A DNA stretch of 64,000 bases from Campylobacter corcagiensis (GCF_013201645.1 NZ_CP053842.1:1550001-1614000), one strand, 5' to 3'; shown: positions 47,861-57,738, numbered from the stretch's first letter. The notes: generated by a model not told the origin, from the sequence alone. Numbers and translations are program-made.

Positions 47861-48253
47861 GTAAACTAAAAACATAAATTTTAGTAACGCTAAACAGACA
47901 AGATTATAAATTTAAAAAGTATAGAAAAAGCTTATAAAAAAGAGATTTTTTCTAAAAAATTAGAGGTTATTTTGATTTAATCTTTTACTATTTTAAACCA
48001 AATAAAATCAAAATTTCCTTTAGTGCATTTAACAATTCTAGCGTTACTATCCTTACGTAATATTTTCTAACACGCATCTTATAAAAATAAGCTAAAGATA
48101 TAGCTAAGATTTTAAATCTAAACAGCAAAATTTGGCTAATAAATAGCATAAATTTAAACCCAAAAGTTTAAACCACCAAAAATAGCCCCTAAAAAAGTAA
48201 ATTTATAAAAATTTTATAAATAATGGTAAAATTGGATTTTTGAAAGGAATCTT
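47861..48253. other. Gene-free spacer (393 bp) with one weak small ORF
   Basis: Between the acetyltransferase and the TerC-like gene. The only open frame of note is a 53-codon ORF on the minus strand (47988-48149; ATG at 48147-48149) whose product is hydrophobic and basic (VRKYYVRIVTLELLNALKEI), but it has no ribosome site. I see no tRNA, no strong hairpin and no repeat. It may be a remnant. Confidence 0.4.
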
Positions 48254-49264
48254 GTGAAATACTTCTACTCGTCATTTTTTATTACAACTGTTGGGCTTGT
48301 TATTGCTTACTATCTAGGGGGCTTTACGGCGGTTTACATATGCGTGCTTTTATCCATCCTTGAGATAAGTCTTAGTTTTGATAACGCTGTTGTTAATGCT
48401 AAAGTTTTAAACACGATGGATGAAATTTGGCAACGCCGTTTTATAGTTTATGGAATTCCGATTGCAGTTTTTGGTATGCGGTTTTTATTTCCACTTCTTG
48501 TTGTATCAATGGCAGCTGGTCTTAGTATGCTACAAACGCTAAATTTAGCCATTTCTAACCCAGAAGCTTATCACACAGCTCTTGAAAGCAGCAAAGAGCA
48601 AATTTATATCTTTGGTGGGGCATTTCTTATCATGGTCTTTTTTGACTTTTTCTTTGATAAAAACCGCCAAATCCACTGGCTTAAATTTCTAGAAGATAAC
48701 TTCTTAACAAAATATCTTAAAAAAGTGCCAAATATCGGCATAATAATCGCAGTTTTTGTAGGAATTTACATAGTTACGCTAACTGATAATTCAGTTTATG
48801 CAGTTGCTTTTTTCTTAGCTATTGCTATTCATATTCTTATATTATCAGTTAATGAGATGTTTAGCATAGATGGCGTAAGAAACGGCTTAATGGGCTTTTT
48901 ATACCTTGAAGTTTTAGATGCTAGCTTTAGTTTTGATGGAGTTATAGGAGCTTTTGCATTAAGTAGTAATATTTTTATCATAATGATAGGGCTTGGAATT
49001 GGAGCGATGTTTGTAAGAAGCATTACGATTTATCTAGTTAAAAAGCAAACTTTAGCTGAGTTTGTTTTTTTAGAACACGGTGCACATTATGCGATATTTG
49101 CTCTAGCACTCATTATGTTTTTAAAGGTTTTTTATGAAGTTAGTGAAGTTATAACTGGAACGATAGGATTTGGCTTTATTTTGATCTCATTTATCGCTTC
49201 AGTTTATGAAAACAAGCGTCGAAATAAAAAACTTATGGAAGTTGAAAGTAAGAATTTTGACTAA
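48254..49264 (+). CDS. TerC/DUF475-family membrane protein
   Basis: 336 residues with about nine membrane helices. LSILEISLSFDNAVVNAKVL and LEVLDASFSFDGVIGAFALS carry the paired Asp/Asn motifs of the TerC-like DUF475 family (related to manganese exporters such as MntY/YkoY). A metal-export role is therefore plausible. The start codon is GTG, with AAAGGAATCTT before it. Confidence 0.88.
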   Translation: MKYFYSSFFITTVGLVIAYYLGGFTAVYICVLLSILEISLSFDNAVVNAKVLNTMDEIWQRRFIVYGIPIAVFGMRFLFPLLVVSMAAGLSMLQTLNLAISNPEAYHTALESSKEQIYIFGGAFLIMVFFDFFFDKNRQIHWLKFLEDNFLTKYLKKVPNIGIIIAVFVGIYIVTLTDNSVYAVAFFLAIAIHILILSVNEMFSIDGVRNGLMGFLYLEVLDASFSFDGVIGAFALSSNIFIIMIGLGIGAMFVRSITIYLVKKQTLAEFVFLEHGAHYAIFALALIMFLKVFYEVSEVITGTIGFGFILISFIASVYENKRRNKKLMEVESKNFD

Positions 49265-49315
49265 ATTTTTATTTAAAATTTTTAGTTAAGATTTTGCCGT
49301 TAAAAGGAAAAAATA

Positions 49316-50275
49316 ATGAGAAAAATTATATTAATTTGTTCTATATTTTTACTAAATTTATTTGGGAGTAATATGAAAGATATTTACCTAGCAGGTGGTT
49401 GTTTTTGGGGCGTTGAAGGGTATTTTAAACAACTTATTGGTGTAAAAAATACAGAAGTTGGCTACGCAAATGGTAGCACTGATGATACAAGCTATAAAGA
49501 GCTTTCAAAAACAGGTCATGCTGAAACGCTTCACTTAATCTATGATGAAAGCGTTATAAGCTTAGATGAAATTTTAAGACATTATTTTAGAATAATAGAT
49601 CCAACTTCACTAAACAAACAAGGAAATGATGTAGGAACTCAGTATAGAGTAGGAATTTATACAATAGATGAAGCAAGTCTAGAATTTGCTAAAAATTTTA
49701 TAAAAAATGAGCAAAAAAACTACACTAAACCGATAGTTGTAGAAGTTATGGAGCTTAAAAATTTCATAAACGCTGAGGAGTATCATCAAGACTATCTTGA
49801 TAAAAATCCAAACGGATACTGCCATGTAGATCTAAGTTTAGCCAAAGTTCCATTAAAAAAGCTAAATTTAGAAGATGAACTTAGCCCCTTAGCTTACAAA
49901 GTTATGAAAGAAAACGGCACAGAACCACCATTTTCGAGCGAATTTGATAAACACTTCAAAAAAGGAATTTATGTAGATAAGATAAGTAAAAAGCCACTTT
50001 TTAGCTCATCTGATAAATTTGATGCAGGATGTGGGTGGCCAAGCTTTTCTAAACCAATAGGCGAAATTACTACACAAACTGATTTAAGCCATGGTATGGT
50101 AAGACAAGAAGTTCGCTCACCTAGTTCCAATAGCCATTTAGGACATGTTTTTGACGATGGCCCAAAAGAATTAGGGGGCTTAAGATACTGTATAAATGGC
50201 GTGGCTTTGGAATTTATACCATTTGAAAAAATGGACGAATTAGGCTACTCTTTTTATAAAAAATTTGTAAAATAA
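49316..50275 (+). CDS. msrAB: Periplasmic methionine sulfoxide reductase MsrA–MsrB fusion
   Basis: 319 residues with signal peptide (1-18). MsrA follows (about 20-170) with the catalytic Cys29 in GGCFWG, then MsrB (about 180-315) with [12 protein letters not shown] and the catalytic Cys in [11 protein letters not shown]. MsrB lacks the two CXXC zinc pairs, so it is the zinc-free form. It repairs both S- and R-Met sulfoxide in periplasmic proteins; the usual electron donor domain (thioredoxin/DsbD-like) is absent. A Sel1 protein follows by 8 bases. Confidence 0.93.
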   Translation: MRKIILICSIFLLNLFGSNMKDIYLAGGCFWGVEGYFKQLIGVKNTEVGYANGSTDDTSYKELSKTGHAETLHLIYDESVISLDEILRHYFRIIDPTSLNKQGNDVGTQYRVGIYTIDEASLEFAKNFIKNEQKNYTKPIVVEVMELKNFINAEEYHQDYLDKNPNGYCHVDLSLAKVPLKKLNLEDELSPLAYKVMKENGTEPPFSSEFDKHFKKGIYVDKISKKPLFSSSDKFDAGCGWPSFSKPIGEITTQTDLSHGMVRQEVRSPSSNSHLGHVFDDGPKELGGLRYCINGVALEFIPFEKMDELGYSFYKKFVK

Positions 50276-50283
50276 GGATAAAT

Positions 50284-50697
50284 ATGAAAAAAATTTTAAT
50301 TTTAAGTGGGCTTTTAAGTGGGCTTTTGTTTGCTAATGACTTATTAGTTGTTGAGAATAATTTTGAAAAATGCATCACAAAAAGCGATAAAGATGCATGT
50401 GGATTTGTAGAAAACTACCTAAAAAGCGGCTGTGAAGCTGGAAGCTGGTCAAAGTGCTTTTTATATGCTGACATGATAGGTAGAGCAATAGGCGTAGAAA
50501 GAGACTATGTAGGAGCATATGAGCTATTTAAGGCTGGGTGCGAAGCAAACGCAAGTGAGAGTTGCTACGAACTAAGCGTTCAATATTTAGATGGAAAAGG
50601 TGTTCCAGCTGATTTTTCAAAATCAGGTGAAGCTTTAGTAAAGGCTTGTGATTTAGGTAGCAAAAGAGCGTGCGATGTTTTACAGTTCGTACAGTAA
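50284..50697 (+). CDS. Secreted cysteine-rich Sel1-repeat protein
   Basis: 137 residues. Signal peptide (1-16, ending LLFA), then three Sel1-like helical repeats with paired cysteines (for example CEAGSWSKCFLYADM, CEANASESCYELSVQYLDGK, CDLGSKRACDVL), as in the Helicobacter cysteine-rich Hcp family. The cysteines probably form helix-hairpin disulfides in the periplasm. It lies 8 bases after msrAB and may be co-transcribed. Confidence 0.85.
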   Translation: MKKILILSGLLSGLLFANDLLVVENNFEKCITKSDKDACGFVENYLKSGCEAGSWSKCFLYADMIGRAIGVERDYVGAYELFKAGCEANASESCYELSVQYLDGKGVPADFSKSGEALVKACDLGSKRACDVLQFVQ

Positions 50698-50715
50698 AAA
50701 TTTATAAATACATTG

Positions 50716-50747
50716 CCACGCTACAGATATATTTTCTAGTGGCGTGG
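50716..50747 (-). terminator. Hairpin between convergent Sel1 and FUSC genes
   Basis: CCACGCTAC (50716-50724) pairs with GTGGCGTGG (50739-50747) with one mismatch, around a 14-base loop. On the minus strand A/T-rich ATTTATAAATTTTT follows, so it probably ends the FUSC transcript. Confidence 0.45.
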
Positions 50748-50758
50748 TTGTGATGGCT

Positions 50759-51829
50759 TTAAAGCTCTTTGGAGTCTTTAAAGGCAAAAATTACTCTTTT
50801 TATAAGATTTCTAAATCTTACACTATGTAAACAAACTCCACCAACAAAACCTATAACGCTACCTAAAGCGATATCTGAGAGTCTTGTTATAATAAGATGA
50901 GTAGAATTTCCAGCTCCAACAACACCACTTATCTCAGCCATAAAAACAGTAAGTGGGGTTATAAAAATAGCAGCAAGACCGTAATTTCTAACTACGAAAA
51001 CCTCAACCAAACACGCCAGTACAGCTATTAATATTCCAACTTGATACTCTTTAAAAGGTACTAAAAGTAAAAAATAAACTAAAACTATACCAACTAAGGT
51101 TCCGCTGATTCTGTGAATTTGGCGAGTCCATTTGCTCCTTAAAGTCATGCCTTGTAGGATTGCTAGAGTTGAAATTGGAACCCAATAAGGTTTATCAAAG
51201 CCCACAGCTCCTGCAAACCACGCTGAAAATCCCACAAAAAGCCCAATTATCAAGCTATCAAGTATAACATTGTCAAATCCTTCATAAACTATCTCTTTTA
51301 TGGGTTCTGGTTTATTAAATTTAAGCAAAACTACACTATAGATAAAAGCCACACTAAATGCCCACATACAACCTAAACTAAAATACCCACTAGCCTCTAT
51401 AAGCTTTGTTGGCGGAAATGGCATATAAGCAGCCAAAGTAGCAGTCATCAAAAAGAAAAAATTCCCAGGACCTCCTACTTGATAGTACCTAACTATCATC
51501 GTTGCCACAACCGTTACAATCCCAAGAGTTAGCGGTATCATGCTAGGCATTATGTGAGTAAAAGTTCCTGATATAAAAGATACTATCATACCAAAAGAGC
51601 ACGCCATAAGAACTATTGCTCGGTGGTAAAGTGGAGTATTTGACATATACAAAAAGACCATTCCACCCATTGAGCCAATAGCTCCTGTAATCATTGGCAT
51701 TCCTAAAATAGCAGCAATTATCACAGGTCCACCTGCTGAAATTCCAGCACAAACAGGCATATGCCACGGACGATTTGAATCATTTACTTTTAAAAGCTCT
51801 TTTGTCCCTAATTTTATCGTATCTTTCAA
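50759..51829 (-). CDS. FUSC-family inner-membrane protein
   Basis: 356 residues with two halves of about five helices each. The C-terminal half WVPISTLAILQGMTLRSKWT and RISGTLVGIVLVYFLLLVPF is the FUSC core. Relatives export aromatic acids or are linked to efflux; there is no adjoining MFP partner and no long cytosolic domain as in AaeB, so the substrate is unknown. It ends 10 bp before dnaG's 3' end in the minus-strand order dnaG–FUSC. Confidence 0.85.
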   Translation of the reverse strand: MKDTIKLGTKELLKVNDSNRPWHMPVCAGISAGGPVIIAAILGMPMITGAIGSMGGMVFLYMSNTPLYHRAIVLMACSFGMIVSFISGTFTHIMPSMIPLTLGIVTVVATMIVRYYQVGGPGNFFFLMTATLAAYMPFPPTKLIEASGYFSLGCMWAFSVAFIYSVVLLKFNKPEPIKEIVYEGFDNVILDSLIIGLFVGFSAWFAGAVGFDKPYWVPISTLAILQGMTLRSKWTRQIHRISGTLVGIVLVYFLLLVPFKEYQVGILIAVLACLVEVFVVRNYGLAAIFITPLTVFMAEISGVVGAGNSTHLIITRLSDIALGSVIGFVGGVCLHSVRFRNLIKRVIFAFKDSKEL

Positions 51830-51839
51830 TCACTCTCTC

Positions 51840-53483
51840 CTAAATTTTATCTTTTTCAAGTTTTCTTATACTGTTTTGAATAGCATTCATCTTAGCAAAT
51901 TTATCTGGATCACTGCTTATTTTTAGTAAATTTAGTCTTTTTTTATAATTAGCAATGATAAGAAGCTTTAAAGCTTTAAAAAATTCCTGTACTTCTTTAA
52001 ATTCATCAACACTATCATCTATCTCAAGTTCTCTAACTAAAATTTCGCCATCTGGGCTATTTTCAAATATAGCCTCCCAAATATCATAATGAGTAATAAA
52101 ATAATCTTTGCGTATGCTATTTTTTACGCTGTTAAAAATCTCTTTATCAACCGCTAGAGTCTTTAAAATTTGAAGTTCTAGGTAGTCTTTTTTAGGTGTT
52201 AAATTTGCTCTTTTATCTTGTTTGGCATTTGGCGTAAATTTGCCCTGAGTCAAAGAAAATGAGCCAATATCAACTCCTAATAAATTCGCCACTAAATTTT
52301 GATATGAATTTGCAACTATCATGGGCAACTCTTTAGTAAATTTCTGTATCTCTTCAAGGGCTTTTTGCTTTTGTAAAGGACGGGCAAGCTCAAAGTTATT
52401 AGCGATATTTTTTATCACAAATTCCCCTGCTTCTATCTTAGTATTTAAAATTTTATCTAGTTTTAAAACCTCTCCTGCTTGCACTAAATCAGCAGGATCA
52501 GCACCGTCTGGTATGATAACCACGCTCGCATCGATTTTATTTTTCATAAGTAAAACAGAGCTTTTATAAGCAGCACTTTTACCAGCACCATCTCCATCAA
52601 ACATAAGAACTACTTTAGCTCCGCTTCTACGAATAAGTGGAAGATGTTTTTGAGTTAGGGCTGTTCCAAGAACTGCTACGGCGTTGCTAAATTTTGCCTT
52701 ATGGAGCATTATGGTATCCATATAGCCTTCAGTTATTAAAATTTCGCCTTTTTTGTGAATCTCATCTTTTGCTTTATCATAAGCATAAAAAATCCTAGAC
52801 TTATCAAAAACTACGCTTTCTGGAGAATTTACATACTTTGCGGGATGGTTTGTAATGGTTCTACCACCAAAACCAACAAGTTTTCCTGTGTGGTTTTTTA
52901 TAGGAAAAGTGATCCTTTCTATAAAACTTGCATAAACGCCATTTTCATTTTGCTTTATAATGCCAACTTCAAGAGCGTCTTTTTTATCAATTCCTTCATT
53001 TTCTAAAAGGTTTGTCGTATAGTGTGAAGCTGGTGCGTAGCCAAGCTCAAATTTATCTATCAAAGCATCATCAAAGCCCCTTTTGTAAAGATAATCAAGT
53101 GCTTTATGGTTTTGATAAAGGCAGAATTTATAGTATCCATTAACTACATCTAAAATTTTAATATCAAGATGCTTTTTATTGATATTATCTTTAGTGTATT
53201 CTAAAGTAAAGCCTTGCATATTTGCTAGTTTTTCTATAGCTTCAGGATAGCTTAAATGCTCATACTCTTTTATGAAATTTATAGCATTTCCACCAGCCTT
53301 ACATGAAAAACAGTGATAAATTCCCATATCTTGACTTACACTCATGCTTGGGTTTCTATCATCGTGAAAAGGACAAAGCCCAACGAAATTTCTTCCACTT
53401 CGCTTTAAATTCACATACTGGCTAACAACATCAACAATATCAGTAACTTCAAGTAATCTATCAATGCTTTCTTGCTTAATCAT
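51840..53483 (-). CDS. dnaG: DNA primase
   Basis: 547 residues from the ATG at 53483 (MIKQESIDRLLEVTDIVDVV). A two-codon longer frame begins at TTG. Zinc-ribbon CPFHDDRNPSM…YHCFSCKAGG, then the TOPRIM region EGYMDTIMLH and VLMFDGDGAGKSAA. The C-terminal part binds DnaB. It makes RNA primers at replication forks. There is no clear Shine-Dalgarno before the ATG. Confidence 0.95.
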   Translation of the reverse strand: MIKQESIDRLLEVTDIVDVVSQYVNLKRSGRNFVGLCPFHDDRNPSMSVSQDMGIYHCFSCKAGGNAINFIKEYEHLSYPEAIEKLANMQGFTLEYTKDNINKKHLDIKILDVVNGYYKFCLYQNHKALDYLYKRGFDDALIDKFELGYAPASHYTTNLLENEGIDKKDALEVGIIKQNENGVYASFIERITFPIKNHTGKLVGFGGRTITNHPAKYVNSPESVVFDKSRIFYAYDKAKDEIHKKGEILITEGYMDTIMLHKAKFSNAVAVLGTALTQKHLPLIRRSGAKVVLMFDGDGAGKSAAYKSSVLLMKNKIDASVVIIPDGADPADLVQAGEVLKLDKILNTKIEAGEFVIKNIANNFELARPLQKQKALEEIQKFTKELPMIVANSYQNLVANLLGVDIGSFSLTQGKFTPNAKQDKRANLTPKKDYLELQILKTLAVDKEIFNSVKNSIRKDYFITHYDIWEAIFENSPDGEILVRELEIDDSVDEFKEVQEFFKALKLLIIANYKKRLNLLKISSDPDKFAKMNAIQNSIRKLEKDKI

Positions 53484-53540
53484 AATCAAAATTATACTTA
53501 AATTTGCTATAATTAGGCTAAATTTAGCAAAAGAGGAAAT

Positions 53541-54563
53541 TTGGAAAACTTTTTTTTAGACTACAGGGATCCTATTTTTGGGATTATTGTGTTTATTTTT
53601 GCAGGACTTATAATAGCCATATTTAGCTATCTTTGGGGCGTTTTTAGTAAAAAAGAAGAAGCCAGCAAGATAGAGAAATTTATACAGAAATTTGACCTAA
53701 ACAAAGGGCTTGGTAGCAAGTATCAAGAAATTTTAAAAAGCGGCGGCATAGGCATTGATGGACTTGTGATTTTAGCAAATGTATTTAGTAAAAGTGGAGA
53801 TTTTGATAAGGCAATAAATGTCTATTTAATCGCTTTACAAAGAGAAAAAAACAGCAAAAAAGATAAAGAATTTATTCTAACAGAACTTGGTAAAATTTAC
53901 TTTAACGCTGGCTTTTTGAAAAAATCAGAACAGACTTTACTTCAAAGTATAGAACTAAGTCCTAGAAATGAAGTAGCACTTAAGTATTTAAGCGTGATTT
54001 ATGAGCGTTTAAGGCTTTTTGATAAGGAGTTAGAAGTTCTCGATGCACTTAAGGAACAAGGCATTGAAACCTCAAAAAATGAAGCTTTTACCAAAGCTCT
54101 TATCATCTCAAATGATAATACATTAAATTTTGATAAAAAAATAAAAGCCATATCAAATTTAAACTCACCACAAGCTCTTAGATTAATACTAGAACTTTTC
54201 ATCAAAAACAACGAACCACTTTCTAAAATCAAAAAATTTCCACCACTTAGTAGCGTTATAGATATAATCTGGCATCTAAACGAAAGCGTAAATTTAAAAG
54301 ATAGCGAGTATAAAGCACTATTTTATGCTAAAAATTTAAGTAGTGAGTATGTAAAAAGCTCATTTTTTGAGATAGAAGCTATTTCGATGATGAGAAATTC
54401 AGGATATTTTGGTGCAGATTTAAATTTCAAATACATATGCCCTAGCTGTAAATCAAGCCTTCCAACCTACTTTTACCGCTGTCCTATATGCTATAGTTTA
54501 GATGATACTATAATAATTCCGAGACTTGTAAAGAGAGATGATGAAATCAATATGCCTTTTTAG
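53541..54563 (+). CDS. TPR protein with C-terminal zinc ribbon, LapB-like
   Basis: 340 residues. N-terminal membrane helix (about 12-33), TPR repeats (about 70-200) and a C-terminal zinc ribbon (CPSCKSSLPTYFYRCPIC). This order resembles LapB/YciM, which controls LpxC turnover and lipopolysaccharide synthesis in E. coli; family membership is inferred because repeats are diverged. The start codon is TTG with AGAGGAAA before it. It overlaps rnhA by 26 bases and heads the rnhA–rnc–aroC string. Confidence 0.75.
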   Translation: MENFFLDYRDPIFGIIVFIFAGLIIAIFSYLWGVFSKKEEASKIEKFIQKFDLNKGLGSKYQEILKSGGIGIDGLVILANVFSKSGDFDKAINVYLIALQREKNSKKDKEFILTELGKIYFNAGFLKKSEQTLLQSIELSPRNEVALKYLSVIYERLRLFDKELEVLDALKEQGIETSKNEAFTKALIISNDNTLNFDKKIKAISNLNSPQALRLILELFIKNNEPLSKIKKFPPLSSVIDIIWHLNESVNLKDSEYKALFYAKNLSSEYVKSSFFEIEAISMMRNSGYFGADLNFKYICPSCKSSLPTYFYRCPICYSLDDTIIIPRLVKRDDEINMPF

Positions 54564-54966
54564 TGATGGTTCGTGCTTAGGAAATCCAGGAGCTGGTGGC
54601 TGGGCGTATATTTTACGCTATCAAAATCACCAAAAAGAAGCTAGTGGTGGTGAAACATACACTACAAATAACAAAATGGAACTAAAAGCTGTAATAGAAG
54701 GACTTAAAGCGATAAAAGAGCCTTGTAAAATCAATCTCTACTCAGATAGCAACTATGTCGTAAAAGGGATAAATGAGTGGCTCAATGGCTGGGTTATGAA
54801 AAATTTTAAAAATGTAAAAAATCAAGATTTATGGAGTGAGTATTTAAAGTATAGCAAAGATCATAAAATCACCGCTTTTTGGGTAAAAGGTCATGATGGC
54901 CACCCTGAAAATGAACGCTGTGATGAACTAGCAAGAGCCCAAGCTGAAAGGATAAATGGATGTTAA
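54538..54966 (+). CDS. rnhA: Ribonuclease HI
   Basis: 142 residues. Catalytic Asp10, Glu48 and Asp70 occupy their E. coli numbers when the first of two consecutive ATG codons is used (SDGSCLGNPGAGG, NKMELKAV, YSDSNYV), with HDGHPENERCDELA carrying the last His and Asp. The second ATG at 54541 is better spaced from AAGAGAG and may be used. It overlaps rnc by 7 bases. Confidence 0.95.
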   Translation: MMKSICLFSDGSCLGNPGAGGWAYILRYQNHQKEASGGETYTTNNKMELKAVIEGLKAIKEPCKINLYSDSNYVVKGINEWLNGWVMKNFKNVKNQDLWSEYLKYSKDHKITAFWVKGHDGHPENERCDELARAQAERINGC

Positions 54967-55622
54967 AAAATTTAAACTATAAATTTAATGATGAAGAGCT
55001 ATTAGAACTAGCCTTAACTCATAAAAGTGCAAAAAAAGGCACAAATAATGAAAGGCTTGAGTTTTTAGGAGATGCTGTTATGGATCTAATAGTAGCTGAG
55101 TATTTGTGCGATAAATTTCGCTCTACTCAAGAAGGTGATCTCTCAAAGCTTCGTGCGGCTTTAGTAAATGAAACAAGCTTTGCTAAACTTGCTAAAAAGC
55201 TGGATTTAGGAGATAATATCATCATCTCAGCTGCTGAAGAAAATAATAATGGAAGAGAAAAAAACTCAATCCTTTCAGATGCTTTTGAGGCATTAATGGG
55301 TGCGATTTACCTAGAAGCTGGGCTTGAAAAAGTAAGAAAGATCGCCATAGATCTCTTAGAGAGCGAATACAAAGATATCAGCCTAAAAGCACTTGCTAAG
55401 GATTATAAAACCACTCTTCAAGAGATTACTCAGGCTAAATTTGGCATAACGCCTGAGTACCGCCTTATTGACTCAAAAGGGCCAGATCATAAAAAAGAGT
55501 TTAAAATGGGTATTTTCTTAAACGATAAGCTCTATGGTGAGGCTGTTGGTAAAAGCAAAAAAGATGGTGAGCAAAAGGCTGCAAAGATTGCTATTGATCT
55601 GATAGAAAAAGGGGCAAAATGA
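54960..55622 (+). CDS. rnc: Ribonuclease III
   Basis: 220 residues. The catalytic domain contains [16 protein letters not shown] (signature), with [15 protein letters not shown] as second acidic site, and a dsRNA-binding domain runs from about 150 to 215 ([16 protein letters not shown]). It processes rRNA precursors and structured mRNAs; it could act on the candidate sRNA at 19.4 kb. It overlaps rnhA by 7 bases and aroC by 4. Confidence 0.96.
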   Translation: MLKNLNYKFNDEELLELALTHKSAKKGTNNERLEFLGDAVMDLIVAEYLCDKFRSTQEGDLSKLRAALVNETSFAKLAKKLDLGDNIIISAAEENNNGREKNSILSDAFEALMGAIYLEAGLEKVRKIAIDLLESEYKDISLKALAKDYKTTLQEITQAKFGITPEYRLIDSKGPDHKKEFKMGIFLNDKLYGEAVGKSKKDGEQKAAKIAIDLIEKGAK

Positions 55623-56686
55623 ACACTTTTGGAGTAAGACTAAGACTTACAACTTATGGCGAAAGCCATGGCATAGCAATCGGTGGCGTAATTGATGGGC
55701 TTCCAAGTGGTGTGAAAATAGACCTTGAGTTTTTACAAAATGAACTAGACAGGAGAAAACCAGGTGGCAAATTCGCAACTGCTAGAAAAGAAAGTGATAA
55801 AGTCAAAATTTTAAGTGGTGTTTTTGAAGGAGTAAGCACAGGAATGCCAATAGGAATTTTAATAGAAAATGAAGATCAAAAAAGCAAAGATTATAGCAGT
55901 GTAAAAGATCTATTTCGCCCAGGTCATGCTGACTTTACATACTACCACAAATACGGCATTAGAGATTACAGAGGCGGTGGTAGAAGTAGTGCTAGAGAAA
56001 GTGCTATTCGAGTAGCAGGTGGGGCGTTAGCTCAGATGATGCTAGATGAGTTTGAAATAAAAGTTGAGAGTGGAATTTTAGGTGTTGGCAAAGCACAAAC
56101 TAGCGATATGGATTTTAACTACGCTAAAACAAGTGAAATTTATGCACTTGGAAACGAAGAAGAGATGAAAGCTGAAATTTTAAAAGCTAAAAAATCTCAC
56201 GATAGCGTTGGCGGCGTGGTAATAACTAAAATTTCAAACTGTCCAGTTGGACTTGGAGAGGTTTTGTATGATAAGATTGATGCTAGATTAGCTGGTGCTA
56301 TGATGGGGATAAACGCTGTAAAAGCTGTAGAAATTGGTGCTGGAACAAAGGTTAGTCAAATTTATGGTAGCTTAAATAATGATGCTATAAACAAAAATGG
56401 ATTTTTATCAAACAATGCTGGTGGCATACTTGGTGGTATAACAAATTCAGATGATATCATCATAAAAACACACTTTAAGCCAACTCCGTCAATTTTCATA
56501 TCTCAAGACACAATCAACATAAATGGCGATGAGGTAAAGTGCGAGCTAAAAGGTCGTCACGATCCTTGCGTCGCTGTTCGTGGAAGCGTTGTAGCAACTG
56601 CTATGGCAAGGCTTGTTGTGGCTGATATGTTACTTTTAAATGCAAGTGCGAATTTGAACAGTTTAAAAAAGATATATTCTAAATAA
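55619..56686 (+). CDS. aroC: Chorismate synthase
   Basis: 355 residues. [36 protein letters not shown] and [20 protein letters not shown] are the three family signatures. It uses reduced FMN to turn EPSP into chorismate. The start overlaps rnc by 4 bases. Confidence 0.97.
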   Translation: MNTFGVRLRLTTYGESHGIAIGGVIDGLPSGVKIDLEFLQNELDRRKPGGKFATARKESDKVKILSGVFEGVSTGMPIGILIENEDQKSKDYSSVKDLFRPGHADFTYYHKYGIRDYRGGGRSSARESAIRVAGGALAQMMLDEFEIKVESGILGVGKAQTSDMDFNYAKTSEIYALGNEEEMKAEILKAKKSHDSVGGVVITKISNCPVGLGEVLYDKIDARLAGAMMGINAVKAVEIGAGTKVSQIYGSLNNDAINKNGFLSNNAGGILGGITNSDDIIIKTHFKPTPSIFISQDTININGDEVKCELKGRHDPCVAVRGSVVATAMARLVVADMLLLNASANLNSLKKIYSK

Positions 56687-56838
56687 TCTTTTTAAAATAC
56701 AAGTAGCCTAAAATAGGTAAAATTTAATATCATTTATAATATAAATTTTAAGTTGTAAAATATTATAAGCTTCATTTAAAATCAGAAACTGTTTTGTAAT
56801 AAATTTAAAATAGAAGTAATTTAAATAGTTAAATTTAT

Positions 56839-56860
56839 AAGGAGCGTAAAAACGCTCCTT
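56839..56860 (-). terminator. sodB terminator
   Basis: A perfect 9-bp stem, AAGGAGCGT (56839-56847) and ACGCTCCTT (56852-56860), around AAAA. It lies four bases after the sodB stop and is followed on the minus strand by ATAAATTT; it is bidirectional with respect to aroC, whose own end lies 150 bp away. Confidence 0.7.
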
Positions 56861-56864
56861 GATT

Positions 56865-57515
56865 TTACTTCGAACAACCGCAACTTGAACCAGCAAGTTC
56901 TGGATGAACATCTTTTATATAAAATTTGATAGAATCAACTCCTTCTTTTAGTGCCCATTCATAAGCTTTTGATACAAATTCCCAGTTGATATTATCATAA
57001 AATTTCTCTAGATATGAAGCTCTTGCATTTCTTGCATCTATATAATAAGCGTGCTCCCAAACGTCAACTACAAGAAGTGGAATTTTGCCATCTGTTACAG
57101 GTGTGTGAGCGTTTGAAGTATTGATTATCTCTAGTTTTTTAGAATTTGGATCATAAGCTAACCATGTCCATCCTGAACCAAAATTTCCAGTTGCCGAAGA
57201 GATAAACTCATCTTTAAAATTTTTAAAACTAGACTCTAGTTCTTTTTTAAGTTCAGAACAAATATCGCTTTTCTTTGCTATACAATCCCAGTAGAAGTCA
57301 TGATTATAAACTTGGGCTGCGTTGTTGTACAAGCCACCTTTTGCGTTTTTAAGAATTTCATAAAAACAAGCATCTTTAAACTCACTTGTTTCAACTTGTT
57401 TGTTAAAGTTATCAACATAAGTTTTATGGTGTTTACCGTGGTGATACTCACAGGTTTCTTCACTTACTACAGCATTTGACTTTGGATCAAATGGAAGTTC
57501 TCTTAGTTTTAACAT
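56865..57515 (-). CDS. sodB: Superoxide dismutase, iron type
   Basis: 216 residues. Ligands match the Fe/Mn family: His25 (EYHHGKHH), His73 (AQVYNHDFYW), Asp152 and His156 (VDVWEHAYY). AQVYNHDFYWDC and SGWTWLAY resemble FeSOD. It dismutates superoxide to peroxide, which KatA then removes. It has a C-terminal extension HPELAGSSCGCSK, ending in the same CGCSK as KatA. AAAGG is spaced before the ATG, and TATAAT at 57545-57550 is a likely -10. Confidence 0.97.
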   Translation of the reverse strand: MLKLRELPFDPKSNAVVSEETCEYHHGKHHKTYVDNFNKQVETSEFKDACFYEILKNAKGGLYNNAAQVYNHDFYWDCIAKKSDICSELKKELESSFKNFKDEFISSATGNFGSGWTWLAYDPNSKKLEIINTSNAHTPVTDGKIPLLVVDVWEHAYYIDARNARASYLEKFYDNINWEFVSKAYEWALKEGVDSIKFYIKDVHPELAGSSCGCSK

Positions 57516-57544
57516 CTTTCATCCTTTAATGTGAATTTGTAAGA

Positions 57545-57550
57545 ATTATA
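57545..57550 (-). promoter_or_regulatory. Putative -10 of sodB
   Basis: Minus-strand TATAAT, about 30 bases before the sodB ATG and just downstream of the acidic-gene terminator. No -35 is obvious. The predicted leader is about 23 bases. Confidence 0.5.
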
Positions 57551-57571
57551 TAACATAAAAGTAAGTATATT

Positions 57572-57600
57572 GTAAATAAGAGCTATTAACTCTTATTTAC
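57572..57600 (-). terminator. Terminator of the acidic microprotein gene
   Basis: GTAAATAAGAG (57572-57582) and CTCTTATTTAC (57590-57600) form an 11-bp perfect stem with loop CTATTAA. It lies nine bases after the stop of the small acidic gene and separates it from the sodB promoter. Confidence 0.55.
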
Positions 57601-57609
57601 ACAAAAATT

Positions 57610-57738
57610 CTACTCTTCATCATCAAAGCTATAGTCATCATCGTCATAACTATACTCATCATACTCGTCATCTTCAAACTCTTCGAAGTCTTCATCTTCA
57701 AAGTCTTCGAACTCATCATCAAAATCATCGTAAGCCAT
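57610..57738 (-). CDS. Extremely acidic 42-residue microprotein
   Basis: A short ORF with a strong ribosome site (AAGGAG, six bases before the ATG) and its own terminator. 27 of 42 residues are Asp or Glu, 11 are Phe or Tyr, and there are no Lys, Arg, His or Cys. The sequence runs like MAYDDFDDEFEDFEDEDFEE. A possible -10 (GTAAAAT) lies at about 57765. It stands between mscS and sodB. Low-complexity acidic-aromatic proteins can mimic DNA, bind cations or cover basic proteins, but I recognise no family. Confidence 0.75.
   Translation of the reverse strand: MAYDDFDDEFEDFEDEDFEEFEDDEYDEYSYDDDDYSFDDEE

Noticed and set aside
47988-48149. 53-codon minus-strand ORF in the spacer before the TerC-like gene
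   Set aside because: No ribosome site and no recognised family; recorded in the spacer entry only.
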